A stretch of DNA of 64,000 nucleotides from Pycnococcus provasolii (lineage: Eukaryota; Chlorophyta; Pseudoscourfieldiophyceae; Pseudoscourfieldiales; Pycnococcaceae). This document shows, in pieces, positions 9,226 through 19,898 of this stretch. The notes beneath the pieces were generated by a model. It was not told the DNA's origin and did not search any database. It was given only the letters and a program-made list of their open reading frames with translations. Position numbers and translations under genes: made by a program. Each line of letters opens with the position of its first letter. Position 1 is the stretch's first letter. Location of the stretch: assembly GCA_938743325.2 (NCBI GenBank), contig OW568868.1, positions 248,001-312,000 of the forward strand, given 5' to 3'.

Positions 9226-11532
9226 TCACCTTGTCGGTCGCTGCGTCGCCTGCCGTCTCTTGCCGTTCGCTCCCTTAGCCTTGTCTTTCTTCGCCAAACG
9301 GAACTGTGGGCCCGCAAGACCGTTCTCGCGAACGCCGCGCTCCTTCCTCTTCAGGCCCTTTAGACGACGGCGGATCGCATCCATCTCATCCTTGCTCTCG
9401 TCGCGACGCTGCGACGTTGGCCTTCCACCTCCGCTGCCGCGCGCCTGCTTGTTGGCGGCGCGAACTGAGCTGCGCTTCGTCGCTTCCGCCGCGGCAACGT
9501 CGTCCGCGCGCCGTCTCTTCTTGCCCGCCTCTACCGCAGCCTCCTCGTGCCCTGCCGCGCTTGCACGCTTCTTCTCGGCGGTACTGGCAAACCACGTGCG
9601 AGCGGGCCGAGCGCTGATATTCGATGCATGCTCGACGAGATTCAGTGCACGCTTCGCCTCGATTTCCACCTGATGCATCGCATCGTCCTCGCGCGCGTCG
9701 CTCTCAATCCTTGATATCGTCACCGCCGCGTCACCGAGCGCGTGCTGCCACCGAGCAAGCGTCGCGGGCGCGATCGACCGCGCCTTGAGCGAAAGTGCCT
9801 TCGCGCTCTTCCCCAGCTCGCGCAGCAAACCTCGGTCACGCTCGCCCGCCAGGGTTACGCACGCACCCGCACGACCGGCGCGTGCTGTGCGGCCCGCGCG
9901 GTGCAGGTAAGCATCCACGGTGCTAGGCGCGTCGAACGAAACGACGAGGTCGACGTGCGACACATCCAGGCCGCGCGCCGCAACGTCAGTTGCAATGAGA
10001 ACGGACACGTCTCCGGCACGCAGCGCCTCGAGTGCATCCAGGCGCTGCTGCTGCGACCTTCCACCGTGAAGCTCCGCGACGCGCGCCGGCGCGTCGGAGA
10101 ATGCAAGCAGCTGAAGCAGGATGCGAAGCCGCCTAACGAGCGCCTTGGTCGCGACGAACACGATCGCAGAACGCGCGACGGGAGGTGACACCGAAGTCGC
10201 CGTCGCCGATTCCTCCGCGCTGCGGGGAAAAAAAGCACGGTCTACGACCGCAAGCAGCATAGCTTCCTTTTCCTTCCCGTGCCCCTGCCGCACGCGAATG
10301 AGCTCGTGCGTGAGCTGGGCAGGTGTTGCACCCATGGGGTCCGCGCTCAGGCTCACGGGATTGCGCAGCGCGACGGACTGCAGCTTCGCGAGCTGCATGG
10401 CGACGGCGGGAAGCTTGCCTCCCTTCACGTTGTCGCCTAGCGTTGCGCTGAATAGCATTGTCTGCCTTCCAGCGGCTGATGCCGGGCACAGGCGCAGGAG
10501 TTCCTGGAGCTCGTCCTGAAATCCCAGTGCGAGCAGCCGGTCCGCCTCGTCGAGCACGAGAATTTGCACGCCTTCGAGTGCGACAGATGCCGAGTTGCGC
10601 ACGTGGTCAATCAGTCGTCCTGGAGTTCCCACGACGATGTCCGGTCGTGTGCGTAGCGCAGACGCCTGTGCGGATATCGACAGGCCTCCGACGACGAGCG
10701 CTGCGCGTGCGTCAGTGAACTGTGCGAGCGAGTTGGTGACGTCGTGCACCTGCACGGCGAGTTCTCTCGTCGGCAGCAAGAAGAGTGCTCGCGTGAGTGC
10801 GACACGCCGGTCGCGGTGCAGCAGTCTCTCGAGTGTTGGGAGCACGAAAGCTGCTGTTTTCCCTGACCCGGTGACGGCTCGTCCGCACACGTCCCTTCCC
10901 ATGAGCGCCGCGGGTATCACCGCGGCTTGGATGGGTGTTGGCGCGACGAATCCTAGTGACGTGCACGCCCGAAGTAGTGGACGGCTAAGTTGCAGTGCGG
11001 CGAACGAGTCGGCGTTGTGGTTGTTGACGGCTGATGGCGCGGACGCCTTGCGCAGAGAAGTGGTTGTTGTTGTGTTTCCGTTCGTCGCATCGGCGGCAGA
11101 CTTTTTGGTAGCCTTTTTCTGTTTTGCTTTTTTCGAAGAAGAAGGTTGTGCTGCTTTTTGCTGTTTGTCGTCGTCGTCGGAGTCGTCGTCGTCGGAGTCG
11201 TCGTCTTCCATATCTGCGGTATCAAGCAGATTGCTGCGACGAGCACTATGCTTGAAGTCATCGTCGTCAACGTCCTCCTCCTCCTCGAGGAGGTCGTCAT
11301 CGTCGTCGTCGTCGTCGTCATCTTCAACGTCGTCGTCATCCTCCTCCTCTTCATCCGACTCCACAAGGTCACGCTGCAAGTTCTTTGATTTGTTTTGGTC
11401 CCTACCACCACGACCATTACCACCGCCATTCAACTCCCCATTAAGATGCTCCTCATTCTCATCCTCAGAGTTTTCAAAGTCTTGAAAAAATCCATTCAAA
11501 CCAGCCGAAAACGACGTAGAGAACGCCGACAT
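9226..11532 (-). CDS. DEAD-box RNA helicase, DDX27/Drs1 type
   Basis: A 768-residue nucleolar-type helicase needed for 60S subunit processing in yeast (Drs1). Residues 1-170 are acidic and low-complexity. Then follow the Q-motif (GFVAPTPIQ, about 194-202), motif I AVTGSGKT (219-226), PTRELAVQ, GTPGRLIDH, DEAD at 325-328, SAT at 359-361, and in the second RecA domain TDVAARGLDV and HRAGRTARAGR. The C-terminus is basic with KKRRR-type clusters and a final KGANGKRRQ tail. DDX27/Drs1 is preferred because of the long acidic leader, the wording FALLxLSRPLLRAC..GF and the LHGGRSQQQRLDAL segment. The start ATG at 11532 is clear. Confidence 0.9.
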   Translation of the reverse strand: MSAFSTSFSAGLNGFFQDFENSEDENEEHLNGELNGGGNGRGGRDQNKSKNLQRDLVESDEEEEDDDDVEDDDDDDDDDDLLEEEEDVDDDDFKHSARRSNLLDTADMEDDDSDDDDSDDDDKQQKAAQPSSSKKAKQKKATKKSAADATNGNTTTTTSLRKASAPSAVNNHNADSFAALQLSRPLLRACTSLGFVAPTPIQAAVIPAALMGRDVCGRAVTGSGKTAAFVLPTLERLLHRDRRVALTRALFLLPTRELAVQVHDVTNSLAQFTDARAALVVGGLSISAQASALRTRPDIVVGTPGRLIDHVRNSASVALEGVQILVLDEADRLLALGFQDELQELLRLCPASAAGRQTMLFSATLGDNVKGGKLPAVAMQLAKLQSVALRNPVSLSADPMGATPAQLTHELIRVRQGHGKEKEAMLLAVVDRAFFPRSAEESATATSVSPPVARSAIVFVATKALVRRLRILLQLLAFSDAPARVAELHGGRSQQQRLDALEALRAGDVSVLIATDVAARGLDVSHVDLVVSFDAPSTVDAYLHRAGRTARAGRAGACVTLAGERDRGLLRELGKSAKALSLKARSIAPATLARWQHALGDAAVTISRIESDAREDDAMHQVEIEAKRALNLVEHASNISARPARTWFASTAEKKRASAAGHEEAAVEAGKKRRRADDVAAAEATKRSSVRAANKQARGSGGGRPTSQRRDESKDEMDAIRRRLKGLKRKERGVRENGLAGPQFRLAKKDKAKGANGKRRQATQRPTR

Positions 11533-12321
11533 TTTGTATTAATACTAAATGCTGTAGATACAGTATAGATGTGACCTAAGAATCAAATGACACGATGAAT
11601 CAAATGACACGATGAATCAAATAAACGTCTGCACAAGAATACTTATGATAAGTACGATACGATACGATAGGATACGATGACAAAATAGATTCGCACGACA
11701 AGTGCACGAGCTGAGACTCACCAAGTGCACTATTGACAGACTGAGAGCACACTGAGAGCTTCGAGAGGAAGACAACAAGAGTACAGCACGTTTATCTACT
11801 TTTTAGTGTAATATGATGAACAAGAATGATTTGTTCCGACAAGACAAGAAGTCGTCTCATGGCGGCGGCGGGTTGAACCAGAGGGTTGAACCCCCTTGCA
11901 ACGAGAAGAACCGCAAGGAGGATGCCTAACCCTAACCCTAACCCCTAACCCCTAACCCCTAACCCCCAAACCCTAACCGCCTAACATCAAACCCTAAGGT
12001 AACTTTCTTAAGGTTAGATGGAGCCGTGCCCCAAACAAACTCCGTGCCCCTCCCTGGGAGTCTCCTGGAATCAAAAGTTGGAACAACATGCCCCACCAGA
12101 ACAGGCTGTCACGTACCGTTTCCCCATAGTTATCGCGACATCCCTCCCCGCGGTGAGTTCTCCCTCCCTCTCCGCCCGGGGGGGGGAAAACCAATCTGAC
12201 CCCTCAGAGGCTCGGACTGCCTGAAGCGTGAGGTTTTCGCCCCGTCTCTCCGCGCCCTTCCCATCATTCTCAACTCCGACTCATTTGTCAAACGTCATTC
12301 GAAGCAAATACTCGTCATATA
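11533..12321. promoter_or_regulatory. divergent spacer with telomere-like tract
   Basis: A 789-bp spacer between helicase and thioredoxin. It has short direct repeats of ATGAATCAAATGACACG near 11590-11620, a gatacgatac-type run near 11660-11680, and a (CCCTAA/CCCCTAA)n tract at 11924-11995. No ORF is supported. Confidence 0.6.
11924..11995. repeat. interstitial telomere-like repeat
   Basis: A tract of CCCTAA and CCCCTAA units with minor decay, between two divergent genes about 330 bp before the thioredoxin ATG. Genes continue on both sides, so this is not a chromosome end. Confidence 0.85.
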
Positions 12322-12654
12322 ATGGGAGGGAACGTGCACGCCGTCAGTAGTCCCGAGGAATTCAACCAGCTGCTTGCGACAGCTGCGGCGGCCAATAAGG
12401 CGATCGTCGTCGACTTTACCGCGACGTGGTGTGGACCGTGCAAGATGATCAAACCGACCTTTGCAGAATTGTCGGAAAAAATCACGTCAGTAACTTTCCT
12501 CATGGTGGACGTCGACGAACTCGAATCCGTCGCGGCGGATGCAGGAATCTCTGCCATGCCAACCTTCCAGATCTACAAAGGGGGAGAGAAAGTGGACGAA
12601 ATGTGCGGGGCAGACAAGGCAAAGCTTGAAGCGCTTGTCACCAAGTACGCGTAA
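12322..12654 (+). CDS. thioredoxin (h-type-like, cytosolic)
   Basis: A 110-residue disulfide reductant. VVDFTATWCGPCKMI carries the redox pair Cys37/Cys40, with buried Asp31 before it; the cis-Pro is in SAMPTFQIYKGG. There is no N-terminal extension beyond about 10 residues, so it is probably cytosolic or nuclear. It is a natural substrate for the selenoprotein thioredoxin reductase encoded at 38,928, although the two are not linked in the genome. Confidence 0.93.
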   Translation: MGGNVHAVSSPEEFNQLLATAAAANKAIVVDFTATWCGPCKMIKPTFAELSEKITSVTFLMVDVDELESVAADAGISAMPTFQIYKGGEKVDEMCGADKAKLEALVTKYA

Positions 12655-12886
12655 GTATGGAACGGCTTTGCACTCGAACTCGAAGAAAAACCTTCTTCGA
12701 AAAAAAAGAACAGCAAAAAAGAATTTAAACAAAAAAATAATACAAGAAACCGGGTGCACTAACCGGTAGTAAACGAATTCACACAGCTTGGAAAAATAAA
12801 AATAAAAACACGTTACACACACACGCACGCACAAAACAACACACACACTAATTTAAATATCAAATATCATACGGATCTATCTATCA

Positions 12887-14443
12887 TCATATCTCCTTAC
12901 GCACAACAGGACCAAGCACACGAAATAAGAAGCTCAGCTGACGCAGGTTCCAGTCAGGCGGCGTGGTTTCCGCAGGGGATCCTTTCCCAGGGGCTCTTTT
13001 TGGCTCAGGCGCCGGAGGATCTGCGCCGCGAGACGCGCCTTGAGCGGTGTCCTGCTGCCGCAACAACACCACGTCCTCCTCACCCTCACCCTCACCCTCA
13101 CGATGGCGACGCTCGAAGAACGTGTGGTAACCCGGAAGCTGCGCTAGTGCGACCACCAACAAGCCTTGCACGTAGGTACGCAGTCGGCTCAGCACATCGC
13201 CGCTCGACTGAGGCAAGCCGTCAGGACCAATGCCGCGAAGTAGTGGTATGAACAAAGCTGCAATGGCAAATATCGCGTGCAGCACGAGCTCGAAGAATAC
13301 GAGCTGAAGGCTTAGTATGCGCGCAAAGAAACGCGTGATGTCCATGGCTGACCCAACGGTCTCCGGCGCAATCTCGTCATGCATCAGGTTCCACCAGCTA
13401 CTCGAACGACGTAGGCTGCTGGCGTTCGCGTCGCGTGGGGACGCCGACGACGTCCGCTCCTCGTGCTGGCGAAGCACTTCCGCCGCATTCTCCGTGAGAT
13501 CAGGCAAGTTGCCTCCATTTCCGTCCCTTCGCGCGTCGCGCAGCCAACGCGCAGCGTCACGGTATCCCATGTGGTAGAGTTCCCAAAGTTTATCTGGCGC
13601 AGGTGGGTAGATTGCCCACCACGGCGGCACAAACACCTCAGGCACGATGTGCGCTCGCGAGCAGTAGAACGGACATGCTCTCACCAGCAGCGTGTTGTCG
13701 TTGCTTACTGTGCACGGCGCATTCGTCTCCGCGTCGTCTCCTCGTCTCCTCGCCGTCGGAACGACGTGGTGTATGGCAGAGAAGGTGCCGAATGTTCGCC
13801 AGCCGCCTATGGGATTAAAGTCCGTCAGTCCTCCGTCGAAGCAGTACCCGAGCTCTCCGAGTTTCATGGGAAATCCGGCGAGCGGCACGAGGCACGCGCT
13901 CGCGAGCATCGCTTGCTTCATCGCCTCGTAGGACTCGAACTTCTTGATCCGGTGGTTGACGAGTCCTCCCCACGTGATGCGCGTCACACTAATCTCCATC
14001 CTGCCGTTAAGGATTCTTGCGAGTTCCTCCGGCGTATGTCTCTCGATTGCGGCACGCACGTATCTGCGCAGGTGAAAGTTCCCAAACAGGCTCCCTCTTG
14101 CCTCTGATGCGCACGTCAGCACGTACCTCGCGAGTGCGTCGAGTGTCCCGATCACGTCGCAGAACAGCGTTCCTCCTGTGATGGACCCGCCGCTTGAGCC
14201 TATGCAGTACGCGTTTTTGTGCAGGTTGTGTTCCTTGATGCACTTGATGACACCCAAGTACCAGATAAAAAGCCAGCCTGACGAGCCGAACGCGAACACG
14301 CAGTTAGGCGTGCCCTGGTGCACGCTGGTGACCAAAGGGCAAGAGCCGTTATTGTCAGCACCACCCAGAGCGCCACGAAGAGCACCCTCGTCACGAGCCG
14401 ACCCACGCTCACGAGAGAGACGGTGCGAGACCGGAGACACCAT
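12887..14443 (-). CDS. patatin-like phospholipase/acylhydrolase (PNPLA)
   Basis: 518 residues from the first in-frame ATG (14443). The patatin core shows the oxyanion Gly-rich stretch FAFGSSGWLF (51-60), the nucleophile elbow IGSSGG (Ser84) and the dyad DGG (Asp203 in CFDGGLTD), so it is a Ser-Asp lipid acyl hydrolase. A hydrophobic segment near residue 430 (FFELVLHAIFAIAALFIPLL) suggests membrane attachment. A different frame just upstream (ATG at 14502) encodes a hydrophobic stretch that would suit an N-terminal anchor. A small intron or sequence error there would change the N-terminus, so the start is uncertain. Confidence 0.8.
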   Translation of the reverse strand: MVSPVSHRLSRERGSARDEGALRGALGGADNNGSCPLVTSVHQGTPNCVFAFGSSGWLFIWYLGVIKCIKEHNLHKNAYCIGSSGGSITGGTLFCDVIGTLDALARYVLTCASEARGSLFGNFHLRRYVRAAIERHTPEELARILNGRMEISVTRITWGGLVNHRIKKFESYEAMKQAMLASACLVPLAGFPMKLGELGYCFDGGLTDFNPIGGWRTFGTFSAIHHVVPTARRRGDDAETNAPCTVSNDNTLLVRACPFYCSRAHIVPEVFVPPWWAIYPPAPDKLWELYHMGYRDAARWLRDARRDGNGGNLPDLTENAAEVLRQHEERTSSASPRDANASSLRRSSSWWNLMHDEIAPETVGSAMDITRFFARILSLQLVFFELVLHAIFAIAALFIPLLRGIGPDGLPQSSGDVLSRLRTYVQGLLVVALAQLPGYHTFFERRHREGEGEGEEDVVLLRQQDTAQGASRGADPPAPEPKRAPGKGSPAETTPPDWNLRQLSFLFRVLGPVVRKEI

Positions 14444-14822
14444 AGAGGGAGACACACGAACACGACGAGACGAGACGAGACGAGCGATGAAGAGGCGAAC
14501 ACCTTGGGCTTGTGGCGACACGAGCGATGGCAACACCACTGGGGCGATGATGATGATCCCGAGCACAGACCAGAGAGTTTGTGGGCTGCCTCGCCCGTTT
14601 TCCACCACCACCAGGCTGCCAGGGAGGGGAGTTGTAACTAGGGGTTGGGGTTTGGGTCCCGAAATTAATAAACAACAACCAACCAAGGCGCGCAGTTCTT
14701 AACTAAGGTTAGGGGTTGGAAAGTAAGGAATGTCACATACAGTATTTAGTCTATATACATTGACATACAGGTTTTAATGGACGTCATGGATCACCATGCT
14801 CGTGAGTGCATTTCATTTCATT
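14444..14822. other. spacer between PNPLA and NFKBIL1-like genes
   Basis: Contains a short AGGTTAGGGGTTGG telomere-like motif near 14705. The neighbouring gene is read in the same direction, so this is both the promoter of the lipase and the 3' flank of the next gene. No separate gene is supported. Confidence 0.4.
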
Positions 14823-15818
14823 TCATTCATGAGTGTTCGTGCACGCGTCCCAAGCGGCTTGAATCGCCTGCGCCAACGACTGCACGCGCTCACGAACCTT
14901 CTGAGATTCCGGCGGACTACAACAGTCGACGCGAGAACCGAACATCTGCTCGAACTTATCCGGATGCCAACGAAGAGCCAACGCACGAAACGCCTTGCGG
15001 TACGCGCGAAGAACAACCTCCGGGTCGTCGCGATCGCGATCGCCGCGCAGGAGAATGGCGGCAGGAGCGGCCAAGATGTGGTCCCAAGGTGTTGGCGGCC
15101 ACGGCACCACGTTCACGTCCACCGCGCTCGGCGGGTCGTCGGCGAACGCCTTGAACTGCTCCTCGTGCGAAAGCCACGTCGCAATAGCGCTCGGCTTTGT
15201 TTGCTGCTGTTCGTGCTGGTGTTGTTGGTGTTGGTGTTGGCGATTTCGATGCTGCTGCTGCTGCTGCCTTTGTTGTTGTTCTGCCCTCTCCTCCTCCTCC
15301 ATAGCGCGCGCGACGCGTTCCGCCGCCTGCGCCGCTAACTTTTCCCTCTGTTTCGTCGCGGCGTCGTCCGCAAACTTCCACTCGGACTCCTCCCCAAGCT
15401 TTGCCTTGACGCGTTCCATCTCTTCGTCCCAGCGAGCTTGTTGGGAGAGTCCTTCTCTGTATGCGCGTAGTCGTTCCGCCTCGTCGCTGAGGTGTGCGTG
15501 TACCGCCGAGTTGTAGGAGACGCGTGACCAGAAAGCCTTGAGACGCTCCGAGGAGGAGTGCGGGTCGTACTTTTCTTTCCCTTTAACTTTTGGGATGCCT
15601 CCAAGGTTGGCATCATTGTCGTCATCGTCTGACGACGACGAGTCACAGTCGTCACCACCGGGACCACCAGGAGAATGACGAGACGAAGCCGCAGAAGCAC
15701 CAAGACTAAAATCACGAACACACGGTCCAACAAATGACCACGGCTCATCCTGAGCCTCCTGAGCACCACCATTATTATCACCACGACGTGCGTGTGACAT
15801 CGATGTCGTCGGCGCCAT
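14823..15818 (-). CDS. NFKBIL1-like protein with C-terminal J-like domain
   Basis: 331 residues from the ATG at 15818 (another ATG lies six codons on); upstream codons lack an ATG. The C-terminus has RKAFRALALRWHPDKFEQMFG followed by RVQSLAQAIQAAWD. This is the atypical J-like module found in NFKBIL1/IkappaBL, where HPD is kept and the helix order differs from true DnaJ. The centre is charged coiled coil with a Gln/His-rich run, again as in that family. No ankyrin repeats are visible, unlike animal NFKBIL1. A role in pre-mRNA splicing is suggested by work on NFKBIL1 homologues; here it is inference. Confidence 0.6.
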   Translation of the reverse strand: MAPTTSMSHARRGDNNGGAQEAQDEPWSFVGPCVRDFSLGASAASSRHSPGGPGGDDCDSSSSDDDDNDANLGGIPKVKGKEKYDPHSSSERLKAFWSRVSYNSAVHAHLSDEAERLRAYREGLSQQARWDEEMERVKAKLGEESEWKFADDAATKQREKLAAQAAERVARAMEEEERAEQQQRQQQQQHRNRQHQHQQHQHEQQQTKPSAIATWLSHEEQFKAFADDPPSAVDVNVVPWPPTPWDHILAAPAAILLRGDRDRDDPEVVLRAYRKAFRALALRWHPDKFEQMFGSRVDCCSPPESQKVRERVQSLAQAIQAAWDACTNTHE

Positions 15819-16911
15819 AAAGGTCCACTGGAGTACAAATGAACGTTTCACGCACGTTTCACACCGCGCACGACACGACAAGACCCTTGACAGATGAAGC
15901 TTTGAAATGGTGAAATGGAAAAAAAAACGCATATCCCAAAGAAAGGGGGATAGGTTGGTATAATAGTGAATGGGAAAAAGAAGAGAATTGGAAAAACGCT
16001 AACCCCTAACCGGCTAACCCCTAACCCCTAACCATCATCATGCTGTTGTGGATCGCTTCCGTTTCTCCTTTTGGTGACCTTCCCTTACTAGTAACTCAAC
16101 CATTCCTAACAATTTTAGTGGCGTCGTTCCTCCTTGGAGACAACCTAGGGAGGTTTAGGACTCCTACCGGTAAAGTTGTCACACGCTGGAGACAACATAT
16201 ACACAGTTGGTGCTCAGTGCTCGGTTGCTTGCCGCACCGGACCGCAAGGGACGATCTCTTCTAGTAGCACTCAGCGTTGAATGTGGAAAAGGAAAAGTGT
16301 TGGATTGACAGACGGTTTCTGGGGCCCCTCGGGCAATTGCCCCACTTTCCCTGGTTGTCCCCTTTCCGGGTGTCACGGTGGTTGTCCTTTCACTACGGTT
16401 TTTCTTGTTTACGTTGCTTTTAAGCACGTAGTAACAAGTTAGTAACAAGGTTTAAGTAAGGTTTGAATAATACAACATCATGCCTGACTGAAACCTATAC
16501 TCTCTCTACAGACGTGAACTTGACCTTAAAGGCCTTAAGTGAAGTTACGCTGGAGGTGAATATAAAGTAGTAAGAACCACTGGTAGTGGCCACCACTGAG
16601 GATCAGTTTGGTCTCCCCTCTGACTACGGAAAAGGTAGACAAAGAGTAGAATGATCGATTACAAGATACTCATCGGACGAGCCCATCTAGTGGCTCGCCC
16701 ACAGGACGCCTCTGGGCCGACCAGGGGCCTCAGGAGACACCTCTTCACCACCGTAGAAGTGGCGATAAGGCCTTCAATCAAATCTCATCCAAATCCAACC
16801 CAATATCTTCACCAGTAGGTAAATCAGGAGCCAGGGAGCCGCCACTCCTTCACATGTCACAAACCCACGTGGCGGAACTCCGAAACCAAACTCACCTGAA
16901 ACCCCTAAAGC
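15819..16911. other. intergenic, no supported gene
   Basis: A telomere-like CCCCTAACC tract lies at 15999-16033, about 180 bp upstream of the NFKBIL1-like ATG. From 16040 to 16900 I see only short frames without recognisable domains. The segment leads into retroelement debris. Confidence 0.5.
15999..16033. repeat. interstitial telomere-like repeat
   Basis: CTAACCCCTAACC units with slight decay, in the 5' flank of the minus-strand NFKBIL1-like gene. Confidence 0.7.
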
Positions 16912-17142
16912 ATGAAGTTCCTGGCCGCCGCGCGCGATCGACGCAACTGGCAGGTGAGCTACATCCGCAACATCCTCTACGCCGTACGACGCTGGCACGT
17001 GGATCTTGGCTTTGCCTCGCCGCCTACCGAAGCGATCCAGGTCAGAACAGCGGCGCGAGCGCTCGGCATCAGCCTCGCGGACACTGCGCGGACCACGAAG
17101 ACGCCCGCATGTCACGCCAGGAGAGGGAGAGTAGGGGTTTAA
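16912..17142 (+). mobile_element. possible tyrosine-recombinase core-binding fragment (fossil)
   Basis: A short frame whose helical pattern (WQVSYIRNILYAVRRWHVD, then PPTEAI...ARALGI) resembles the SAM-like N-terminal DNA-binding domain of tyrosine recombinases in DIRS-like retroelements and Cryptons. No catalytic domain is seen. It sits just before a reverse-transcriptase piece. Broken; the call is weak. Confidence 0.3.
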
Positions 17143-17163
17143 GGGGAGGGGGAGAGATCTAGA

Positions 17164-17589
17164 TTAGATGAGATTTGGGGACCCCTTGTTAAGGCCCCGG
17201 TTCAGTGGGGATTTGTGGCCGCGGCTGAGAAATGCATCAGGGACCAGCGAGTCATGCACCGAGTGGACGAGCTGTTGGGACAAGCAATGAAGTGCAACTT
17301 CTTCAGCTCGATCGATCTGCGCAAGGCATTTCACCAGATTCCCGTCAAGAGAGAGCACAGGATTCACACATCCTTCTGGTGGAAGCAGAGGATATACCAA
17401 TGGAAGGTAATGTCTTTTGGATGGCGGAACGCAAGCGCAAAGTTCCAAACCGTGATGGACACGGAACTGAGGAGAGCTGGGCTTACTGATAAGGAGGTGG
17501 CCTGCTACATAGACGACTTGATGGTCCACAGCGTCACGCAAGAGGAACACATGCGGCCGGCACGGTCCCAGCGACGCCAGCGACCGTGA
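17164..17589 (+). mobile_element. Ty3-like reverse transcriptase fragment (fossil)
   Basis: Part of the palm and fingers of a retroelement reverse transcriptase: FSSIDLRKAFHQIPVK, then WKVMSFGWRNASAKFQTVMD and the catalytic YIDDLMVHS. The pattern is that of Ty3/gypsy and related LTR or DIRS-type elements. Only about 120 residues of a much larger polyprotein remain, so the element is broken. The reading runs into a 195-bp repeat that is repeated 648 bp further on. Confidence 0.75.
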
Positions 17590-17746
17590 GTGCGACTCAC
17601 GTCCCCTCACGGGGCTGGCGCCCGCTTTCAGCAACCTGTAATATCCAAAAGTAGGAACCGTTGATGCATATGAACGTACCCAGAACCCCTCCCCACAACC
17701 AAGGGCAAGGACGAAGAGGATCGGTTCGAGGAGGACCACAACCAAG
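17552..17746. repeat. 195-bp direct repeat, copy 1
   Basis: Identical by eye to 18200-18394. It begins TGCGGCCGG and ends CAACCAAG. It abuts the reverse-transcriptase fossil. Confidence 0.9.
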
Positions 17747-18199
17747 TTCTAGTTTCCCCGGGCGAGCTCGGGAAAACTTGTCCTTGGGGAGGACCGCACT
17801 CGACCCGACTCCTCCTCAGGACGCAGTCGAGAATGACCCGGCTCCACCGCGCGGGAAAGCGGCCAGCGCCCCGCAGGCCAGTCGGGGGCACCGGGAGACC
17901 AGGGCTCGCCCCTCCCCCCCCTGGACAAGTCATTCTCGATCTCCAGCCTTAAGGGTGGCGACGCGCACACGAAGTGCACGTGAGCATGTCGCACCCGCAG
18001 GAGAGGCCTCCGAGCGGTTCCCCGCAGAGGCCTCGACCAGCAAACTTAGAGAGATACGAAGGAAGCTAACACTTCCTTCTTTCCCCACCCACCGTCCCTT
18101 TTCACATTGACCCGTGTCCGCCCAATACATCACAGCCGACACCTTCCCGCCCCCGGACTCCCGCGGTCACCCCCGAGAGCCCGGGCGGATTCGTCTGCC
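17747..18199. other. 453-bp segment between 195-bp repeats
   Basis: GC-rich, no recognisable coding. Together with its flanking repeats it makes an 843-bp unit like a small terminal-repeat element. I see no target-site duplication or primer-binding site. Confidence 0.5.
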
Positions 18200-18394
18200 T
18201 GCGGCCGGCACGGTCCCAGCGACGCCAGCGACCGTGAGTGCGACTCACGTCCCCTCACGGGGCTGGCGCCCGCTTTCAGCAACCTGTAATATCCAAAAGT
18301 AGGAACCGTTGATGCATATGAACGTACCCAGAACCCCTCCCCACAACCAAGGGCAAGGACGAAGAGGATCGGTTCGAGGAGGACCACAACCAAG
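18200..18394. repeat. 195-bp direct repeat, copy 2
   Basis: Identical by eye to 17552-17746. It lies about 340 bp upstream of the secreted protein gene at 18,731. Confidence 0.9.
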
Positions 18395-18730
18395 GGGGAG
18401 TTTGTTTGGCCCGAGGACCTTTCACCCTCGGCCCCTCCGCCCGTTATTTGTTCGCCATTTATTTCATGCGAAACATGTCACGCCTCCTGCATGTGTTTGT
18501 GAGTGAGTGCCCAGTGGTGGTTCGGAGTAGTGCAGCTTACTTCTTTTGCAGGCTTGTATGGTACCTTGGCTCCTTTCGTTCAGTGATTGGCTCGTTCATT
18601 GATTGGTCCTCATCAATCACTGCACGCGTTGGTCGGTTGGTCCTCATCATACCTGATAGATAGGCAGCGCGCAGGCGTTTGTTGATTGGCTCATACAAAA
18701 CAGTATACCATAATAGTGGTAGTAACGAAG

Positions 18731-19765
18731 ATGATGACGACGAATGTCAGGAACATGCGATCGATCGTCACGGCGTCATCAGCCGTTCTGGTCGCTCTGC
18801 TTGCTGTCGTCGTAATGCTCAGTGCCGTGAGTGGTGTGAGCGCAGACAAATCGACGACGACGACTTATGAGACGACGAAGTACGTTGATGAATACAACTC
18901 AGGCTACTACGGTGATGAATACAAATCAGGCTACTATCCCAAGTACAAGTGGTGGGCGCCGTGGACGTGGAAGTACAGCAGCAACAAGTACAATGACAAC
19001 AAGTACGACTCTGGATACGACTCTGGATACGACTCTGGATACAGCAAGTACGACTCTGGATACGGCTACAGCAAGTACGACTCTAAATATGGAGTTGGGC
19101 CGTACTATGGGAAGCAGTACGAGCAGGACGAGCACTACCCGTGCGACACGTTCTACCCCAAGCCGAAGTGGTACTCGCCGTTTACATGGAAGTATCGCAA
19201 GTATGCCAAGTTTGACTACTACTCTGGTCCTTGCGAAGTAAAGAAGGAAGAACACTGTCTTCCCTTCTGGGGACATCCTGATGATGCGAGTGAAGCTACT
19301 TGGTACACTGTCACTTATGCTTCTGGTGGTGGTGGGTGCCATGGTGGTGCCAAAAATGGGTGCAGCACGGCCGTGATGGGTGGTGATGCCAGCACGGGTG
19401 GTGATACCCGTCGTCGTCAGCTTCTCGACCGTCCTAACCCGCGGCCTCTATACGAAACTCATTACTTCTATGCGAAGTCAGAAGCGCATGGCTTGACGTT
19501 CACTCTCACGAATCACTACTACAACAATGAAAAGTGGGTATGTGCGATTGACGATATCAGCCGCAAGAATGCAATTTGTACGATGGCTGGACACTTTGGA
19601 GGAGGCTATTCTACACCTGAAAAGTGCATCCTTACATTTAAAACGCATCAAAAGGGTGGAAAGTGCATTCCACACCACATGGCACTCGACTGTGGGAAGC
19701 CACCGTACGTTGAAACGAGCAAATTCAGCAAGATTGACTACCGTGACATTCCCCAAAAGGACATC

Positions 19766-19801
<36 letters not shown>

Positions 19802-19851
19802 GCAGCAGCAGCAACAACAACAACAACAACAACAACAACAGCAGCAGCACC

Positions 19852-19898
<47 letters not shown>

